From assembly GCA_016290325.1 (NCBI GenBank), contig JAEETL010000018.1:1-53468 (forward strand): a DNA stretch of 53,468 nt, written 5' to 3'. Below, piece by piece: positions 51,790 through 53,468 of this stretch (positions are counted from its first letter, which is position 1; every line of letters begins with the position of its first letter). Source of the DNA: Muribaculaceae bacterium. GTDB taxonomy: Bacteria; Bacteroidota; Bacteroidia; Bacteroidales; Muribaculaceae. The notes under the pieces were generated by a model, which saw only the letters and a list, made by a program, of their open reading frames with translations, had not been told where the DNA came from and searched no databases. The position numbers and the translations under genes are program-made.

Positions 51790-53466
51790 TCAGTTTTTAA
51801 TCCTGCGGGGTTTCTCGAGAGTGAGTTCCTTGTTGCAGATGTCTTGCATCGATGGTGAGGCCGATTGAGCCACTTGAGCATTCTTCATCATGCCTGACGT
51901 GCCATTGAGCAGCATGTCGATCAGCGCGGTCACATCGGCAATGGTCACTTGGCCTTCACCTGTCACGTCGGCATTAGCCAAATTGATGGCACTGGCATCA
52001 CTGTTCAACAGGTAATCGATCAAGGCGGTCACGTCGCTAATAGTCACAAATCCGTCATCGTTGACATCGCCAAGCTGGCCCGCGCTGCCGGCATAGGGTC
52101 TCCAGCCTGCGCCGTCCCAATCCCAATGATAGACATCCCAATTTTTAGCATTGGCCTGGCTGACCTGGGCTGCAGTGATGACATTCCCCTCAACGGTATC
52201 GTCTTCGGGATTATCATCGACAATGGCATAAAGATCTCCGGGATCATCGGCGCTGCGTGTGGGCAACGCGTTGACGATCTGACCCATCTGGCTGGCATTG
52301 AGTTTATTATAGAATAGGGCTAATTGATTCAAATCAGGGCTATTACCCAACTGCAAGCTGGTCAACTGATTGTTCTGAGCACGGAAAATTTGCAGAGCAC
52401 TACAGCCACGGGTATCAATACTCGTTAGCTGATTAAAATCTAACAAAAGGTAAATGAGATCATCATGGTTACCCAGTACCACTTGAGAAATCTGATTGTT
52501 GGTGCACATTAAATGGAGTAACGAGGCAAACCTCGAGACATCGATAGTGCCTGAAACCTGGTTGCCACGGATGTCAAGAGAAAGGAAATCGTCAGGACAA
52601 GTGCTCAAGTCCACACTTGTCAACAGGTTGTAGCGGCACCAGAGGTAGAGGAGTTTGGAGTTGCGGCTGATGTCCAGTTCGGTCAGTTGATTGTCTTCAC
52701 ACAGTAGATAAATGAGCTCCGGGCAAGTGGTGACGTCCAGTTCAGTCAATTGGTTGTACATGCAATCGATATAATTCAGTACAGGACAATTATAAACTTC
52801 CAAACGGGTCAGGGCGCAAGAGTAGCATTCTAATTGTTCAAGTGATAGATTATCGTTGGCAACCAGTGCCGTCAACTGGGGTTTATTAATTACCAAGAGT
52901 GTGGTGAACAGATTGTCACTGCACCACAGTTCCCCCAGGTCGTTCATATTATCCACATTCAGGCTGGTTAGGCCGCAGTCAGAGCAGTTAAGATAAGTCA
53001 TGGCCGAACAGTCACTCAAGCCGGTAATGCTGCCAAGGTTAGGGTTGTTCATGCAGTTCAAGTTCACAAGGGAAGTCAGACCCGTCACGTTGAGCGAGGT
53101 CAACTGGTTATTATAGCAATACAAACTTTTGAGGCCAGGACAGAACGTCACGTCAAGTGAAGTTAACGCGCAATAATCGCAGCCAAACCAAGTCAATGCT
53201 GTGCAGTCCGTCAGTCCCTGGATGGTGGAAAGATTGCTGTTTACTTCACAATGTAATAAGTCCAGACCAGTGCAGCCTGTCACATCAAGCGATGTCAAGG
53301 CGCAGTAGGCGCATCTGAGCTCTAACAGCCCCGTGTTACCTCTAACCCTGAGATATTTCAGTTGAGGTTTGTTGCTCACTTCAAGGGTGCCCGTCAACTG
53401 GTTGTTACGGGCCCACAGCGTTTGCAGGTTGTTCATGTTGTTCACGCCGGGCAGTTCGGTGATGGC
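51790..53466 (-). CDS. Leucine-rich-repeat surface protein with dockerin-like tail (5' partial)
   Basis: The frame remains open to the right edge of the window (reading AITELPGVNNMNN), so the N-terminus is missing; GTG at 53445 is not a true start. About 19 repeats of roughly 21-22 residues of the form L.YLNCSDCGLTSLNV and L.CYNNQLTSLNVTG make up an internalin/BspA-like LRR solenoid rich in Cys and Asn. After a spacer (WDVYHWDWDGAGWRPYAG) come the dockerin-like repeats LGDVNDDGFVTISDVTALID and ADVTGEGQVTIADVTALID, then an unusual polar extension of about 35 residues ending in KPRRIKN. It is an exported surface-binding protein; partner unknown. Confidence 0.85.
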   Translation of the reverse strand, partial: AITELPGVNNMNNLQTLWARNNQLTGTLEVSNKPQLKYLRVRGNTGLLELRCAYCALTSLDVTGCTGLDLLHCEVNSNLSTIQGLTDCTALTWFGCDYCALTSLDVTFCPGLKSLYCYNNQLTSLNVTGLTSLVNLNCMNNPNLGSITGLSDCSAMTYLNCSDCGLTSLNVDNMNDLGELWCSDNLFTTLLVINKPQLTALVANDNLSLEQLECYSCALTRLEVYNCPVLNYIDCMYNQLTELDVTTCPELIYLLCEDNQLTELDISRNSKLLYLWCRYNLLTSVDLSTCPDDFLSLDIRGNQVSGTIDVSRFASLLHLMCTNNQISQVVLGNHDDLIYLLLDFNQLTSIDTRGCSALQIFRAQNNQLTSLQLGNSPDLNQLALFYNKLNASQMGQIVNALPTRSADDPGDLYAIVDDNPEDDTVEGNVITAAQVSQANAKNWDVYHWDWDGAGWRPYAGSAGQLGDVNDDGFVTISDVTALIDYLLNSDASAINLANADVTGEGQVTIADVTALIDMLLNGTSGMMKNAQVAQSASPSMQDICNKELTLEKPRRIKN

Positions 53467-53468
53467 AC

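Noticed and set aside
52300..53468. Regularly spaced similar segments, possible CRISPR or tandem array
   Set aside because: They are the coding repeats of a leucine-rich-repeat protein, in frame and degenerate, not identical direct repeats with spacers.

Overview
The window looks like a chromosomal segment of a gut or rumen Bacteroidales bacterium, most like Muribaculaceae or Prevotellaceae. The signs are promoters of the TTG-N19/20-TAnnTTTG type, weak Shine-Dalgarno sequences, dockerin-like duplicated Asp-rich repeats at secreted protein C-termini, HU-CCDC81/SPOR proteins, an SO_0444-type metal permease, DUF6056 proteins, and a thiamine OM receptor plus PnuT pair under a TPP riboswitch. No rRNA, tRNA, CRISPR array, prophage or intact IS was seen. 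Both window ends cut through genes for secreted proteins with dockerin-like tails.

Layout. 1-480: 3' end of a secreted dockerin-like protein. 585-3635: TPP riboswitch, TonB-dependent receptor and PnuT (thiamine uptake). 3719-6912: an Ntn hydrolase, a YcxB-like membrane protein, an HU/SPOR protein and a UDG-family glycosylase. 7033-10590: an orphan Wza-like lipoprotein and ClpB. 10786-15894: two tandem DUF6056 membrane proteins, an orphan RfbC and a GlmU-like left-handed beta-helix protein. 15999-23692 (minus strand): CDF transporter, C69 dipeptidase, secreted MBG-like protein, GH29 fucosidase and a membrane-anchored carboxylesterase. 23886-25609: PhoH-MenG. 25629-30297 (minus): SO_0444 metal exporter with a C-terminal HMA domain, then nptA-response regulator-histidine kinase. 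30603-32168: a single-chain ABC-type ATPase fused to a DUF4435/TOPRIM domain, a candidate defence gene.

32262-46072 (minus) is the main functional block, an approximately 13.8 kb peptidoglycan-salvage cluster. In transcription order it holds a split amidase_3/golvesin amidase, a two-module GT2 enzyme, a DUF4922 HIT-like protein, a SpoIID-domain protein without signal peptide, AmpG-like permease, a GxxExxY gene bounded by inverted repeats, NamZ (DUF1343), a COG4299 permease of the Tannerella MurNAc-transporter type, a MurNAc/GlcNAc kinase, MurQ etherase and an SGNH hydrolase. A second sugar kinase and a small beta-barrel protein lie just upstream (46324-47705), followed by Hsp20 and a pair of beta-propeller proteins, one fused to an amidase. 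Together these would cut cell-wall fragments outside the membrane, import them, and convert MurNAc to GlcNAc-6-P.

The least explained items are: (1) the GxxExxY gene, AT-rich and enclosed by 30-bp near-perfect inverted repeats that supply its stop codon, which looks like a self-contained mobile cassette; (2) a palindrome of the form TGACA-N3-TGnCA shared by the clpB and hsp20 upstream regions; (3) the GT2 and DUF4922 genes within the wall-salvage operon; and (4) the fused ATPase-TOPRIM gene. All calls come from reading the sequence; no database search was run.
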